Source: Dactylorhiza incarnata (lineage: Eukaryota; Streptophyta; Magnoliopsida; Asparagales; Orchidaceae). Taken from it: 64,000 nucleotides of DNA. A program made the translations under genes and the position numbers. The notes under the pieces are model-generated. The model did not search any database and was not told the origin of the DNA. It was given only the letters and a program-made list of their open reading frames with translations. Positions 31,884 to 42,724 of this stretch are shown here, one piece after another (the first letter of the stretch is position 1; each line of letters starts with the position of its first letter). Location: NCBI GenBank assembly GCA_033032865.1, contig JAWHQI010000005.1, positions 13,044,001-13,108,000 of the forward strand, read 5' to 3'.

Positions 31884-33513
31884 TAATGCGCAAATCTAGC
31901 ACACCGCTATAGGGGGTAGCGAGACTGCCGCACGAAACAGCAGTGCACCGATCGTTCAAGTAATATAAAATGTGGGAGTGAATCCCCAAGTATCGATCTC
32001 GAAGGAACACAGTAAGGTGGAGTTTACTTTTGAGGAAGGACTTGAGATTGAAGTCCTTTAGGTCGGATGGATTGCAGAAAAGGGGGTGATTTGGATTGTG
32101 GAGAATAAAAGAAAACAACTACAACTACTCATATGCAATGTCGCTATGCAATGCTTCGCCAGGCGGGATGGAAAACTACGTTGGCCTTGAATGCACTACT
32201 TCGTTAGGCAGATGGCCGAGTAGGCAAGTAGATGAGGTGGATAAGTGCCGAATCAAACTGTGCAGGCATTGAGCGCACTGCTTCGTTAGGCGAATAGATT
32301 ACACGGGCCGCTGCGCCACGCTTCTCTAGGCGGATGGACGAGAAGGCTTGCAGATGGAATGGGTCACACCGGCGGAATGAGGGTTGCAAGCACCTCGTCA
32401 AGAGGCACGCCACTAGCAATTGCTAGTGCGGCACACAGACATGACGGCGGGATGGAGAATGGAATGGGGCACTCCTCACTTGCATAAACCACACATAATG
32501 ATTTCACATAGACATGAAATATTGAATAACATAACAAGGTTTAACAAACATTGTTCATAAACCCAAAAGATAAATGAAGACAGCACTACAATATAAAGGA
32601 GGTTGAGATTACAACCAAAGCACGGAGACTCATTGGAGGTTCACGGCCGAAATCTAGGGTTGTCAATCCTTGTCCGAGCTCGGGCTCCAACTGTCGTCCG
32701 AGGTCCGGAAGAGCTGTCACCTTCTTCTATTATACCCGTCTTCTCCGTCAATCTTCTTTGACTCCGATCTCACCGGAGAACTTCATATATACAGCAGGAA
32801 ATCCCTCAAAATGGAGCTTTGGAGGTGCATGAACAATGGAGGAGGCCTAGAGGATGCTCCGGCTTGAGATTTGTAAGAGAATGGCGGCAGGAGCTCCTCC
32901 CGAAGGTGGGCGGTGATGGAGCGGCGAAATGGGCGCTCTGGAGCTGAAAAATGGCGATGTAAATGACCCAAAACACGGATTCTCCCGGAAGGATTCGTGA
33001 AAATGCGTATGTATAGAAAGTAGAATTTTGAATGCGCACGGTCAGTGGCACATGACCAGTGGTCGTGCACGAAGAAATGCCTCTGATCGTGCGCGAAAAA
33101 TCTGTAGCATAGTCCTGAACTGCAAAATTGCGCACGGTCAGTGGCGCACGACCAGTGGTCGTGTGCGAAGAAGGTCAGTGATCGTGCGAAGTTCTTTGTT
33201 TGGTAAGGGGAATTAACGCACGACCAGTGGTCGTGCGCCTGATCGTGCGTGAAGGAAAATGCACGATCAGTGGCTTCTTAGGCAGAAATTCCCCCAGAAC
33301 CAATCTAGAGTGTCGCACAACCCTTGAACCTACATGAAAATATCCAGGACCACTGGTATACAAAGAATCACACCAAATTGGGCATAAATGTGCACTAAGA
33401 GTGGAAATATGAAATGTGATCAATAGAAGCATTTATGAGTAGTAAGTGAAGTGCATTAGCGTGAAAAACGACCCAGATGAGTCCGGAAATCACTATATAA
33501 ACCGGACTCATCT
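31884..33513 (-). repeat. E2 5' LTR
   Basis: 1630 bp, uninterrupted copy of the E2 LTR. It shows the empty E1 target site (near 31935, where the E1-hit copy has AAATG). Palindromic tract 33035-33260. The right flank is GCAGT, matching GTAGT at 5856-5860 with one C/T change. Confidence 0.88.
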
Positions 33514-33518
33514 GCAGT

Positions 33519-34799
33519 CAAACTGGTGGGCCAAATCAGTTTTAAATTAAACTAGACACAAAGATATACAACTTTTGTCTCTGGATACATTTTCTAAAAT
33601 GGCCTCTCAGGGGTTCAATTTTAAGTTTCAAAAATGAGCATTTCTAGGAGAAATTATGATGTTAAATAATAATAAAATTGTATAATTTGTCTAAATAAAA
33701 TGGACGGCGTCGGTTTATCTTCTCCAATCAGCCAACGACCATGATTGGCCCAACCAGTACCAACTTGGGAGGTGATTTACCGACCACTCATACCCTCTCT
33801 TGGTCGGCCAATGCCACCACCACCTCCGTTGAGATGGCGGTCGGCGATGGACAGTGGTTGGCCGATCGGAGGCGGCCAAAATCGGGGATTTAAGCAAGAA
33901 AAGTAAAGCTTGAACCCAAACTTTCGACCATGCCGATCCAAGACCAATTGACCCCAAATCTTGCGGAAATCATGATAAGATCTACCCACTGAGAGAGAGA
34001 TGAGAGGGCCTAAGTGGTGGCTTGTTTCCATGTCGATCGCCAGCCTGCCATGGTTGGTTGTGAGCTCTTGGGTGCCATGCCGATATGTGCTTAGATGGTC
34101 GATTTCTCCTGGAAAGTCGGGGAAAATCCTTCCCTTCACCCCGTGAGGCTTTTTAAAGAGCCAATTTAGGGAAGGGAAGAGGCAAAGCTTGAGATTCCAC
34201 CATTAACACCATTCATGGTGAAAATTTCATCCATCCCCAAAAACAATCAAAATTACCCCCCAAAAGAGTTGGAAAACCCTTTAAACTTCTCCTAATTGAT
34301 ATGGAGAATGAATCCCCGTCAATTGGGAAGAATTTTAGCCACAATTGGCCATGAATTTCATCACCAAAAACTATCCCGTCTGCATCACGTCGATTGAGCT
34401 ACCGCCAGCGCCAGTGCTAACATCTCGACGGCATCGAGTTCTTCTCAGCGATTCAGAGTTCGTCTCAGCGGTTCATCTAAACCACCACTACCGCCAGCGC
34501 TAGCCCCTAGCGCTGGCGCTAGCTCAACATTCAAACTACCCTTCGTTCTTCGATTGGATAATTGGGGTTTTACAAAGGGACTCCTTAATGGGTTAGGCAT
34601 GTTATGGTGGGATCTTGGGTCATGGTGACGCCCTAAATCTTACCATAGGCTTGGTAACTGGAAATTACTATCTACAGACCAATGTGGCCTTCATCCATTT
34701 GCCTAAGGTCTTATGTTCTCTTCGTGCATCCTAGGGTTTTGTCATGACCTAGTCATGACAAAACAAACCTAGGGGTCTAGTTGTTCGGGAGATGCTACA
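33519..34799 (-). repeat. Family G LTR, right segment (LTR start)
   Basis: On the minus strand the LTR starts at 34799 with TGTAGCATCTCCCGAAC then AACTAGACCCC, matching the element start at 59943 (TGTAACATCCC ... AACTAGACCCC). It contains a palindromic tract (34380-34535, ACTACCGCCAGCGCTAG) and a weak TATA-like TTTAAAAAG (34149-34157). Superfamily is uncertain; a TGTAACATCCC-type start is common in Gypsy LTRs. Solo LTR or part of a larger element cannot be decided. Confidence 0.6.
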
Positions 34800-34870
34800 G
34801 TATGCACAATTACAAACATTCTAAAATTAATTTATATTAAAAATAATTGCAACTAAGTCATTGTTTGCAG

Positions 34871-35418
34871 TACTACACGAGGAGAAATGTTCGCAACTCA
34901 AAATGTCAGATCAGTCATATCACAACATCCAGTGTCAACGTCTCTGACATACTACTCATGTCAGTCCACTTCTAAAGCCACTTGAGTTTATTAGTATGTG
35001 ACATCAAGAGGTGTTGTTGGGATTTCTATGATTCCCTATTGAGCAGCCGACATCGTGCTTCCCTACCTGATTTGGTATGCTAATGTTAAATTTGATTGTA
35101 ACGTAATTCTCTATAGTTTATTAATTCCTTGAATTATGTTTCAATCAGGTTCATACATTACATGAGGACGCAAGTGATGCATTGCCATCCACTTTTGTAG
35201 ACTGGCCAAACAAGGAAGTCGATGGAGTGCCAAGGCGAGAAAATGGGAATGATTGTAGTGTATTCATTATTAAGTACATGAAGGCGGTGCTATCAAAGAT
35301 GGTTGCCTCAAGGGAGGACTGCAAGAGTTGGCAATCTAAAATGCCATGCTTTCGGGCTGAGATAATATCAGATATATTTCATAAATTCCATAGTTTAAAT
35401 GTAGCATATATTTCATAA
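34871..35418 (+). pseudogene. Ulp1-type cysteine protease (C48) fragment, two exons, broken
   Basis: C-terminal catalytic domain of a SUMO/Ulp1-like protease. Exon a (34871-35074) follows an acceptor TTGTTTGCAG. It holds the catalytic His (HLSLL, CAC at 34979) and Asp (FYDSL). A 74-bp intron (35075-35148, GTATGC...ATCAG) keeps frame into exon b (35149-35418), which has the catalytic Cys in NGNDCSVFIIKYM. An in-frame TAA (34976-34978) just before the His, and loss of everything upstream at the family G LTR, make it a pseudogene. Plant Ulp1-like domains occur both in host genes and captured in Mutator or CACTA transposons; no transposon ends are seen here. 35419-35492 shows nothing further. Confidence 0.75.
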
Positions 35419-36365
35419 CAAAGGGTGCAACTTTGGCTCTTGATGGCTAAAATCGTTATTCGTAAAAATTAAGATGTGGTCCAAATATAATATGATAAGG
35501 CAAGTGTACATATCGATTTATTGTATAGGATTTAAGAAATCAAGTTTCCTATTCTTTTCGGGTTGTTGAGTACTTCTACTCCCAAAGAAGAGCTATTATT
35601 TTATCGTTCAAAAGTGGGTTTTGCTTTGGAAAATGATTAAGAGCAATTCAACTAAGAATAAAATTGATGATTAAGAGATTAACACTTGATCTAGAATCCT
35701 TTTGAAATAAAATAGAAATATATAAAAGATAAATTCACAAAGCTCTTAATAAAATAACTTTGATCGTGGAGGTTCCCAAAACATGATAACACCTCCCTCG
35801 AGGAATACTACCAACCAACCTTATCTTGATCGATTAAGACCCCTAGGTTACTCGAAACCCCAAAGCTTGCTTAAAGCGGTGAACCCCACTATTGGATTTG
35901 ACTCCAATCCGAAAGATTTCTGTCATCCTCTCTCGAGGAGTGCATGTAACTCATTTTATCTTTCAGTGACCTCCTCATATGCAAGGATCTCTCGATCAAC
36001 TAGAATACTGATCTTAGAGTGAAAGTAATATTCCGGTCATATGAAATGAAAGCAAAGTACATCAAAGATAATTAAAAAAAATAGCTTGCTAATTTTGAAA
36101 AATTCAAAACTCATTTTATTTTATTCCAAAGTTCATCATTATGAAGTGCTAAATGAAGCTTAGGTACTCATCATGATGATGGGAATACAAGTAGAGGTAG
36201 GAGAAGATATGATTCAAAGAAATAAAAATAAATTACAATACTTGAATTGAAATTGCAAAAATTAAACTTACAACTTGTAATAGAAACTAGCTAGTACATG
36301 AAAATAGTAAAACAATGCTGAAAACAAACTCCAAAATCGATCTCCCTAGCTTCTGGAAGTTACTG

Positions 36366-36374
36366 CCTTTTATA
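36366..36374 (-). promoter_or_regulatory. TATA box of element I LTR
   Basis: TATAAAAGG on the minus strand, downstream of the palindromic tract. Confidence 0.6.
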
Positions 36375-36384
36375 GGTGAAAAAT

Positions 36385-36945
36385 GGGAGTCACGCCCTTG
36401 GTTACACCCATGTCCAAGGGCGTGTTTGGGAATAACTACTTTCTTAAAAGCCCTGAGAACGTTGGGCAAGAAACTGCCAAAATCAACTTAACTCGACATT
36501 ACACGTCCTCAAACACAGGCGTGTAATTGGGCGTGCGTGTTTGGATTTATTTGAGATGAGCATAAGCTGGAGTAATTGGCTGCCATTTCCGCTATTAATC
36601 AAGCGTCACACCCTCTGGTCACATGTGTGACCAAGACCGTGTAACTTTAAAGTGAGCTGGCAGCAGTTTTTGGATCGCAGAGGAAGTTGTGGCCATGACA
36701 CTCAGTCACACACTCTGGTCACGGGCATGACCGAGGGCATATAATTATAATTGAGCTAGCAAGGAGTTCTGGTCCGCGGGTAGCAAACTGTCTGTGACTC
36801 CTAAGACACACCCTCTGGTCACGGGCATGACTTAGGGCATACAAGCTGAAATTGCGCTGGAAGCAGTTCTATCATTGCTGGAACGAACATTGCCATGACA
36901 AGAGTCACGCCCCTAGGTGAGGGGGATGATCTAGGGCGTGTAACA
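36385..36945 (-). promoter_or_regulatory. Palindromic tract of element I LTR (GGTCACGGGCATGAC)
   Basis: Five spaced units such as GGTCACATGTGTGACC, GGTCACGGGCATGACC and CCCTTGG...CCAAGGGCGTG, about 95-110 bp apart; clearly related to the E1 tract (TCACGGGCGTGAC). Confidence 0.55.
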
Positions 36946-37545
36946 TGGATTTTTGGCAGAAATGCATAAATTTTTTTCTAATCATGGCTATTAGTTCCAA
37001 TTTGCTATTGGCAGCCAAAAAATCCTTGAAAATGAAAATAAGTAGATTTTAGACCATTATTATTATAAAATATGGAAATAACTATTTATTTAATACATAA
37101 ATACTATAGTAAAATAAAGATAATTAATGTACTATCAAATACCCACATACTTAAGCTTTTGCTATTCCTGAGCAAAATCAATTCATAAGTATGTGAAAAA
37201 TTCATATGACAGTTTAAAAAGATTTGCTCTTAATTATGAATTGTAAATAATGCATTACTCGTATCAAAAATAATTTTGGAAATAAAATTTAGATTCATAA
37301 GAAATAAGTTATGATTCATAAGTTGATATGCGCATAACAAAAATTAATTTAATAAATTCTCTAATTAATTTTTCATAAGTAAAATTGTATTGAATTAAGC
37401 AAAATAATCTAAGATTAGAATTATACAAACTTTTAATATCATTAGAAACTTTTTAGAAAAACCCAAAATATTAACTAAGCTCTTTAAAAAATATTTTAAT
37501 TATGAAATGATATTGGCTAAAGAGGGGTTAAAATGGCATAGAAGA

Positions 37546-37765
37546 AAATATTTGTATATATTTAGGAAATGATGAATTTTATCCTCTCATTTCCATGACA
37601 TATAATCTTTTTAAGGCATTTCTTCTTCTTTTCCTCCCAAATTGTATATGTTTAGGAGTGATGAAATTTATTCTCTCATCTCCATGACATATAATCTTGT
37701 ATAATTTTTGAGTGCATATGTTTAAGAATGATGAATTTTATCCTCTCATTCTATGACATATGATC
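37546..37765. repeat. Three hairpin repeats with conserved loop (element I)
   Basis: Stems GGAAATGA/TCATTTCC (37565-37594), GGAG-TGA/TCA-T-CTCC (37655-37683) and AGAATGA/TCATTCT (37725-37752). Each encloses a loop TGAA-W-TTTAT-Y-CTC and is followed by ATGACATAT. Outer arms TATATG/CATATA or CATATG/CATATG add a second stem in copies 2 and 3. Stem bases change in pairs between copies. E1 has one matching unit (8759-8786). Confidence 0.6.
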
Positions 37766-38302
37766 CTTTATACTTTTTTATTGTCAATCAAATTAAGGGT
37801 TAAGTGCAAGGCAGAGGAGAGGTATGATTAAAGGCTATAAAAATTTCAATATAAATGTTTTGAGAGCATATATAATATATTGAGAAATATTAAGAATCTA
37901 TGAGTTAAAGTTAATATAAGTAAAATCTAAAGAATTTTAACACAATTTCTACAAAATTAATTCATGATATTTTAAAGAGAGAAGGTAAAACTAAGAAATA
38001 TTATAAACAAACCAAAATATTGAAAATTTCATTATATCAAATTAATCTAAAAGTTAAATCTAACAAATTATGAAGAGACATAAAAAAAACTTTTTTAAAA
38101 GCATATAAATAAAAACTTATAATTTTAAAATTGGTTAAGCACAATTAAAATTAAAGTTGGAGGAATCTAATATTACAAGATTTATATTAGAAAATATAGT
38201 AGAAACTAATTTATTTTTTAAAATGAGTTTTTTTTAATATTTGATTGATTTTCTATAATAATTTTTAACATAAAAACAAAAAACATAAATATGTTTTTTA
38301 AA

Positions 38303-38393
38303 TCTTGGACTTCCCAAGGAATACCTGATGACGGGCTCTCAAGGTATTAGGCAGTTTTGTGGGATGAAAGCCCTACATGGACCTTTCGCAAGA
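38303..38393. other. ~95-nt structured block shared with element F
   Basis: See 26968-27063. This copy has AATCTTGGACTTCCC, the hairpin TGT-GGG-ATGAAAG-CCC-TACA and CTTTCGCAAGA. Confidence 0.55.
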
Positions 38394-38771
38394 AATTAGT
38401 TTTTTAATTTCTATTTTTTTGTATTTTCATTTGACGAGAAAAGAAAATAAGATAATGAAAAACTTAAAATAAATTTATTTTTTAATTTTGATATTTTGAT
38501 TAACTTATGATTGATTTGTTATTATAACAGAAAACGCCCCATACTTAAAAATAAGCATTGTCCCCAATGTTTTATAAAATTAAAGTATGATTAAAAGACA
38601 GAAATCTTCCCTTTGGAGAAGGACAAATCATCACCAAGCCAACCTGAAGAAAATAGAATGTGAAAGAAAACAAATTTTTTATTTTGTTTTTTTCAATTTT
38701 GAAAGTGAAAGAAAACAAATACAAAGATACTAAAAAAATACAAGATACAAGTGACAACAAAAGAGAACTTT

Positions 38772-39965
38772 AGGCATCATCACTATCATCCTCTTGCTAA
38801 TAATAGGTGTGCAAGTCAGCAAATTCCCTTTGCAAATTCTCCATGAAGGAAGCATAGAGCTGCTCGAGAGAGAAAAAATGAGTGTCAAAGTGGGCGCGCA
38901 AAGCCAATTGCTCATTATATATCTGATTTAGACTAGTGTGTAGCCGCCCAAACTGCTGATCGAAATAAATGGAAGGACCGGGCGCTGAAGAAAATTGCTG
39001 CTGCGGCTAAGGAAACTATGGAGCGGGGTGAACATTATCAGCATCCGTGACGAGATTGATGTCTATAGGGTCGCCAACAACTATGGGAGGAGCTGCCTCA
39101 AACTCCTATCCACGCCGAAACATCAAGCCAAATGCTCTGAGGTTTTGGAGAGTGATGGGGATGGGCTCTTGGACTAAGGTCATTTGAGGGAGAGCATCCC
39201 AAACCCCCATAAGTTTGGCAAGATATGTAACGAATGGGCCGCAATGAAGTTCACTAAGCCTCTTATTTTTAGCCTGATGCTGGAAAAACAAAGCAAGTGT
39301 CGAACCAATGTGTAGTGGGATCCATTTGTACATACTATATAAATATAGTAAGTCCGTTTAGTTCACCACTCCATGGCTTTCGCTGCGAGCGGAGAGAGTG
39401 AAGGAGAGGAGGTAGTGGAGATAACATAAGGTGGGGGAGAGGAGTCGACTTCCCTTTGAATTCTTAGGTGAGTAAGGATTGGGGTCGTGACTTATTTCTG
39501 CCGAGAATTGTTGGAGATTGTAATCTTGGGGAAAATTAAGTAAGAGTGCAGAATAGGCCTCGGAAAGAGTGGAAGACTCGTCGTAGAAACCCATGATAGT
39601 GTTAAACTAACGTAAAGAGAGGTAGTGCATCAGCTCGCCCATTAGGAACACGATGATGTTGTCCTGCCCGGCCCAGCGAAAATCAAAAGAGGAGAAGAAT
39701 TCCACTGTGAGCTCAAAGTAAGCGGGCTCTGAAATGGATAACAAGGAAGCCCACCCTGGAGTAGAGAGGATGTCCCACACCGTACATGCATACCCAAAAG
39801 TTGTTAGCATATTTCAATCGATGGTTAGGAAAATGTCAAATTCTTTGGAGCGAAGGCGAACACTCCAATCCTGGTGGGTAGAAGAGGGAAAATGGAACAT
39901 GGCTTCTACATCAAGAGAGTCATTATGGAGTGCAGAGGAAGTCTCGCCAACATACTTTTGCGTGC
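38772..39965 (-). pseudogene. Athila ORF1-like protein of element I, several stops
   Basis: A single minus-strand frame from about 39965 to 38772 carries a protein of about 390 codons with at least five stops (including 39609-39607, 39360-39358 and 39108-39106). Recognisable stretches: WDILSTPGWASLLSISEPAYFELT VEFFSSF-type segment of the plant Athila ORF-1 / putative plant transposon domain, IVFLMGELMHYLSL, and YKWIPLHIGSTLALFFQHQ. A C-terminal part follows with FGRLHTSLNQIYNEQL and an acidic end. Function of this protein family is unknown; it is found in Athila-group and related elements. The N-terminus is lost at the junction with element C. Confidence 0.65.
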
Positions 39966-40116
39966 CAAATATTAATTTTATATCGCCGGTACTTCGACTT
40001 AAACCCTAAGTTGCGGCGATTCATCTTCTTTTAAGCAATTACAGAGTCGAATTATTTACGCTTTCAAATTTTTCTCTCCCTGCTCTCTTGCTTCTTTCTT
40101 CTCTAGTTCTCTTGCA

Positions 40117-40120
<4 letters not shown>

Positions 40121-40172
<52 letters not shown>
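40121..40172 (+). repeat. (TC)n microsatellite in env-like leader
   Basis: About 26 TC repeats ending TCGTTTTCTC, just upstream of the left env-like gene. The right copy has about 12 (47110-47133). A pyrimidine tract before TTTGTTTGCAG in the right copy resembles a splice acceptor. Confidence 0.85.
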
Positions 40173-40175
<3 letters not shown>

Positions 40176-40202
40176 TTCTCTTTTGTTTGTAGGAACCTAA
40201 AA

Positions 40203-42503
40203 TTGGTGGATCCACCAAAAGTGAACTATAGATTTGATGTTGATGTCGATTCTTTCAGTGCTGCAGCAAAAAGCTTCAAAGCTATTCTTGGCATATTTCA
40301 AGAGGCTGGTTTAACCGAACTAATATCTACAAGGTGTAAGATAATGGACATTGAATTGACAGAGTTAAAGGACAGCTTTCACAAAGGAGATGATGGCTCC
40401 ATAAATGGAAACATATATGAGACTGCCATCAACATTACAGAGGAGATGTTGATTCAAACATATGATCTACCATATGGTCGTGATTCTGATGAACTTTCAG
40501 CAGAAGAGACCAACAGGGCATTACAGATTTTGAAATTCAGCAAAGAGAAGGCAATCAACCTAAAGAAGATTGACCTTGGGGAAGAATACAGATTTCTGGC
40601 TGACATTGTAGGGAAGGTGTTGCTCTGAAAAATTTCTTCTCATGATGCCATTCCAAAGCAGGAACTGCAGATAATGGGAGCTCTTGTTCAAAAGAAAAAG
40701 ACTAATTGGGGGTGATGTCTCCTGAAATTGATTTGGCATAAGTACACTCACAAAGAAAATGTTTACATGAGGATTATGAGCCAGGTGCTCTTACATCATT
40801 ATCTAGGGGTGTGCAAATCAAAAGGAGTGCCCATTCTTCCAGGCAAAAGGATGAATATAGGTATATTCTCCAAGTGGACCAGGCAAATTCTGAAGCCTAG
40901 TCAGTCTGCACCTTCTCCTCCTCCCTCTCCAACACCATAGGATATACTGTCCCAGATCACCCAAGGGATAATATTCTAGCACAACCTTCTCCTCAACAAC
41001 AATAGGAAATTACTCCCCAACAACAACAACAACATCAAAACCTCCAATCCATCCCATCTACTACTGTCCCAGAGTCAACACCTTAATCTCCTATCCGCCA
41101 ACAACCACAACAACAACCATCCACACCACTTCCAAGCAATCAATCTATTCCATCTCCATCACCAACCTATATGAGAGGACCCAGCGCCACCAACTCGACC
41201 AAAAGACCGGTCTATTTGGTGAAGGCGCAACTGTTCTTTATATCAACGGAAAGGCGATACGGGTCAAGTGAAGGAACGCTGGACAAAATAATCCCCCCCC
41301 CCAGCGTCCAGCACGACCCGCAAGCTCAGAGGTGCTCCACATGGCTCAGAGGTGGCGCACCACATGGATCAGAGGTGGCTTGACACATGGCTGCGGCCGC
41401 CTGACCCCGGATAGAGAAATTTCAGGAATTATCAGCGCCCCCCCCCCCCCCCCCCACCCCCCGGTCTCGAACCCGCAACCTCCTCTGATACCAATTGAGA
41501 GGACCCAGCGCCACCAACTCGACCAAAAGACCGGTCTATTTGGTGAAGGCGCAACTATTCTTTATATCAACGGAAAGACGCTACGGGTCAAGTGAAGGAA
41601 CGCTGGACCCAACACTATATTTCTCCAGAAACATATCAATCTTTTTCCCCTGCCTTCCAGGATCCTCCTAATCTAAATGAGAACTACACACCTCCACCTC
41701 CACCTGTCTCTACCTCCCTTCCTACACACTCCTTTAACATTGAGCAAGAAATATCTAAAGTAGTAGGGATGGCTTCAAACACTTTTGCTGACCTACTGGC
41801 CAGCCAAGCCAGAAAATTTGAAAAGAAGTATTCACAGATGGAGTCTGAACTCTTAGACTCAAAGATGTCTCTTCAAGGTCTCAAATAGTTCACATCTTCC
41901 TCCTTGGTTACAAATTAATTCTTAACCCCTCTTGCAAGTAAGGTTAAGAAGGGGGACAAAATTCAGGAGGAGGAAGGACCCACTCTAGAGATGAGTGTCC
42001 CTGACAAGGGGGATGATGTTGAAGCTCGTGGTAAAATTGCAACATTGCAACATGTTCACGGGGAGCCTGCTGATCAGGGGGTGCTGGTTGAAAAAGATAT
42101 GTAAGAGGTACATCAATACCAAACAAATGTCCAAGGGGAGTCTCAAGTAGATACTCTAAAGAATCAAGAAGAACCAGCTGCAGAAACTCAGGGGGAGCTT
42201 CCTAGAACACCTCAAGAACCAGCCCAAGAGCCAGCGGGAGCAATGATTGTTGTAGATACAGCAGTGGTCTAGGGTGAGCTCCATGATGATCATTTGCCGG
42301 ATGAGGTGGCAAAGATTGCCAAGGAAGCTGTTCAAAATGCTGAGCTGAATGCACAGTTTCAGGGGGAGCTTCCCAAAGACAATATTGTTGAAGAAGCGGT
42401 AATGTCTCTTGAAGATGATGATGAGCCTCTGAAGATTGCCGCAAGAAAGATACCTCCAAAAGTATTTTCAAGGAAAAGAAAAACTCCTGAGAAGGATCAA
42501 TGA
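40203..42503 (+). pseudogene. env-like gene, left copy of element C (start lost, TRIM insertion)
   Basis: Homologous to 47167-48968. The right-copy ATG reads GTG here. First segment (to 40628): FDVDVDSFSAA, FKAILGIFQEAGLTELISTRCKIMDIELTELKDSFHKGDDGS-type sequence and DIVGKVLL. Then, after stops, come a proline/glutamine-rich linker, a TRIM insertion (41172-41614), a coiled-coil segment (41770-41888) and an acidic tail (42294-42503) with repeated QGEL motifs encoded by GGGGGAG tracts. Called env-like from position between gag and the 3' LTR; I see no signal peptide or membrane segment. Confidence 0.7.
41172..41614 (-). mobile_element. TRIM element (443 bp)
   Basis: Terminal-repeat retrotransposon in miniature: two ~119-bp LTRs (41172-41290, 41496-41614) flank 205 bp. 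On the minus strand the right LTR is 5', followed by primer site TGGTATCAGAGG (41493-41482). A G-run polypurine tract (about 41292-41301) precedes the 3' LTR. Exact 5-bp TSD CTATA (41167-41171, 41615-41619). The empty site is visible in the sister env-like copy at about 48120. No coding capacity; the interior has a C-run (41442-41462) and a pol III B-box-like GGTTCGAGACC. Confidence 0.9.
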
Positions 42504-42711
42504 CATTTAGGTATCTCTGTTTATATCCTCTAAGGAAAGTTAAATAGAATGTGGTATGGTGAACAATATAACTTATTTGACAATACATGAAATATTATGT
42601 GATTTCATGTTTTCATACTTTTTATTATCTATGCTGTCTTTTATGTAATTTTGCTTATGTAAAAGATTGTGTAAAATCACATCAACCAAGACTGTAAAAT
42701 TTGTTAAGATA

Positions 42712-42724
42712 AATAGGGGGAGAT
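42712..42724 (+). other. Polypurine tract before central LTR of C
   Basis: AAATAGGGGGAG then ATTG; identical in the right copy (49219-49232). Confidence 0.75.

Larger units (their letters stand above)
5861..33513 (-). mobile_element. Element E2: non-autonomous Asp-primed Gypsy-type LTR element, split by E1 and F
   Basis: Minus-strand element with LTRs of ~1630 bp. The 3' LTR is 5861-5916 plus 19264-20836, interrupted by E1. The 5' LTR is 31884-33513. After subtracting E1 and F and their TSDs it is about 6.5 kb, with a ~3.2-kb interior. Evidence: paired LTRs, a tRNA-Asp primer site next to the 5' LTR, a polypurine tract next to the 3' LTR, and near-identical flanks GTAGT (5856-5860) and GCAGT (33514-33518). 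No gag-pol domain is recognised; the interior has only an unrecognised acidic ORF with a zinc-knuckle-like motif. It shares with E1 a post-pol motif (GTAAACAAA...TGGGAG, 22523-22556 versus 10862-10906), so it belongs near the Athila group. Confidence 0.8.
35493..37137 (-). repeat. Element I 3' LTR
   Basis: 1645 bp, TGATAAGG ... ACTATCA on the plus strand; the other LTR is missing. Early part homologous to E1 (GTATAGGAT hairpin, GCTATTATTTTATCG). Confidence 0.75.
37138..38771 (-). other. Element I 3' noncoding region
   Basis: No gene. The polypurine tract is at 37138-37155 (TATGTGGGTATT on the minus strand), and a second similar motif at 38534-38548. Hairpin triplet at 37546-37765 and the block shared with F at 38303-38393. 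Confidence 0.65.
35493..39960 (-). mobile_element. Element I: second Athila-group element, 5' part lost
   Basis: Minus-strand remnant: ORF1-like pseudogene (39965-38772), internal polypurine-like motif, noncoding region with hairpins, polypurine tract, 3' LTR (37137-35493). LTR start/end motifs, the CTTAAGCTTTTGCTATTCC sequence inside the 3' end (compare 8362-8382 in E1) and the palindromic tract relate it to E1. Its 5' side is cut at about 39950 where element C begins. Confidence 0.75.

Noticed and set aside
33715..34139. Minus-strand ORFs inside LTR G
   Set aside because: No domain or homologue within the window; they overlap LTR regulatory sequence.
38325..38331. CTGATGA in element I as a hammerhead ribozyme core
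   Set aside because: A GAAA follows, but the sequence between does not form stem II and the F homologue lacks CTGATGA.
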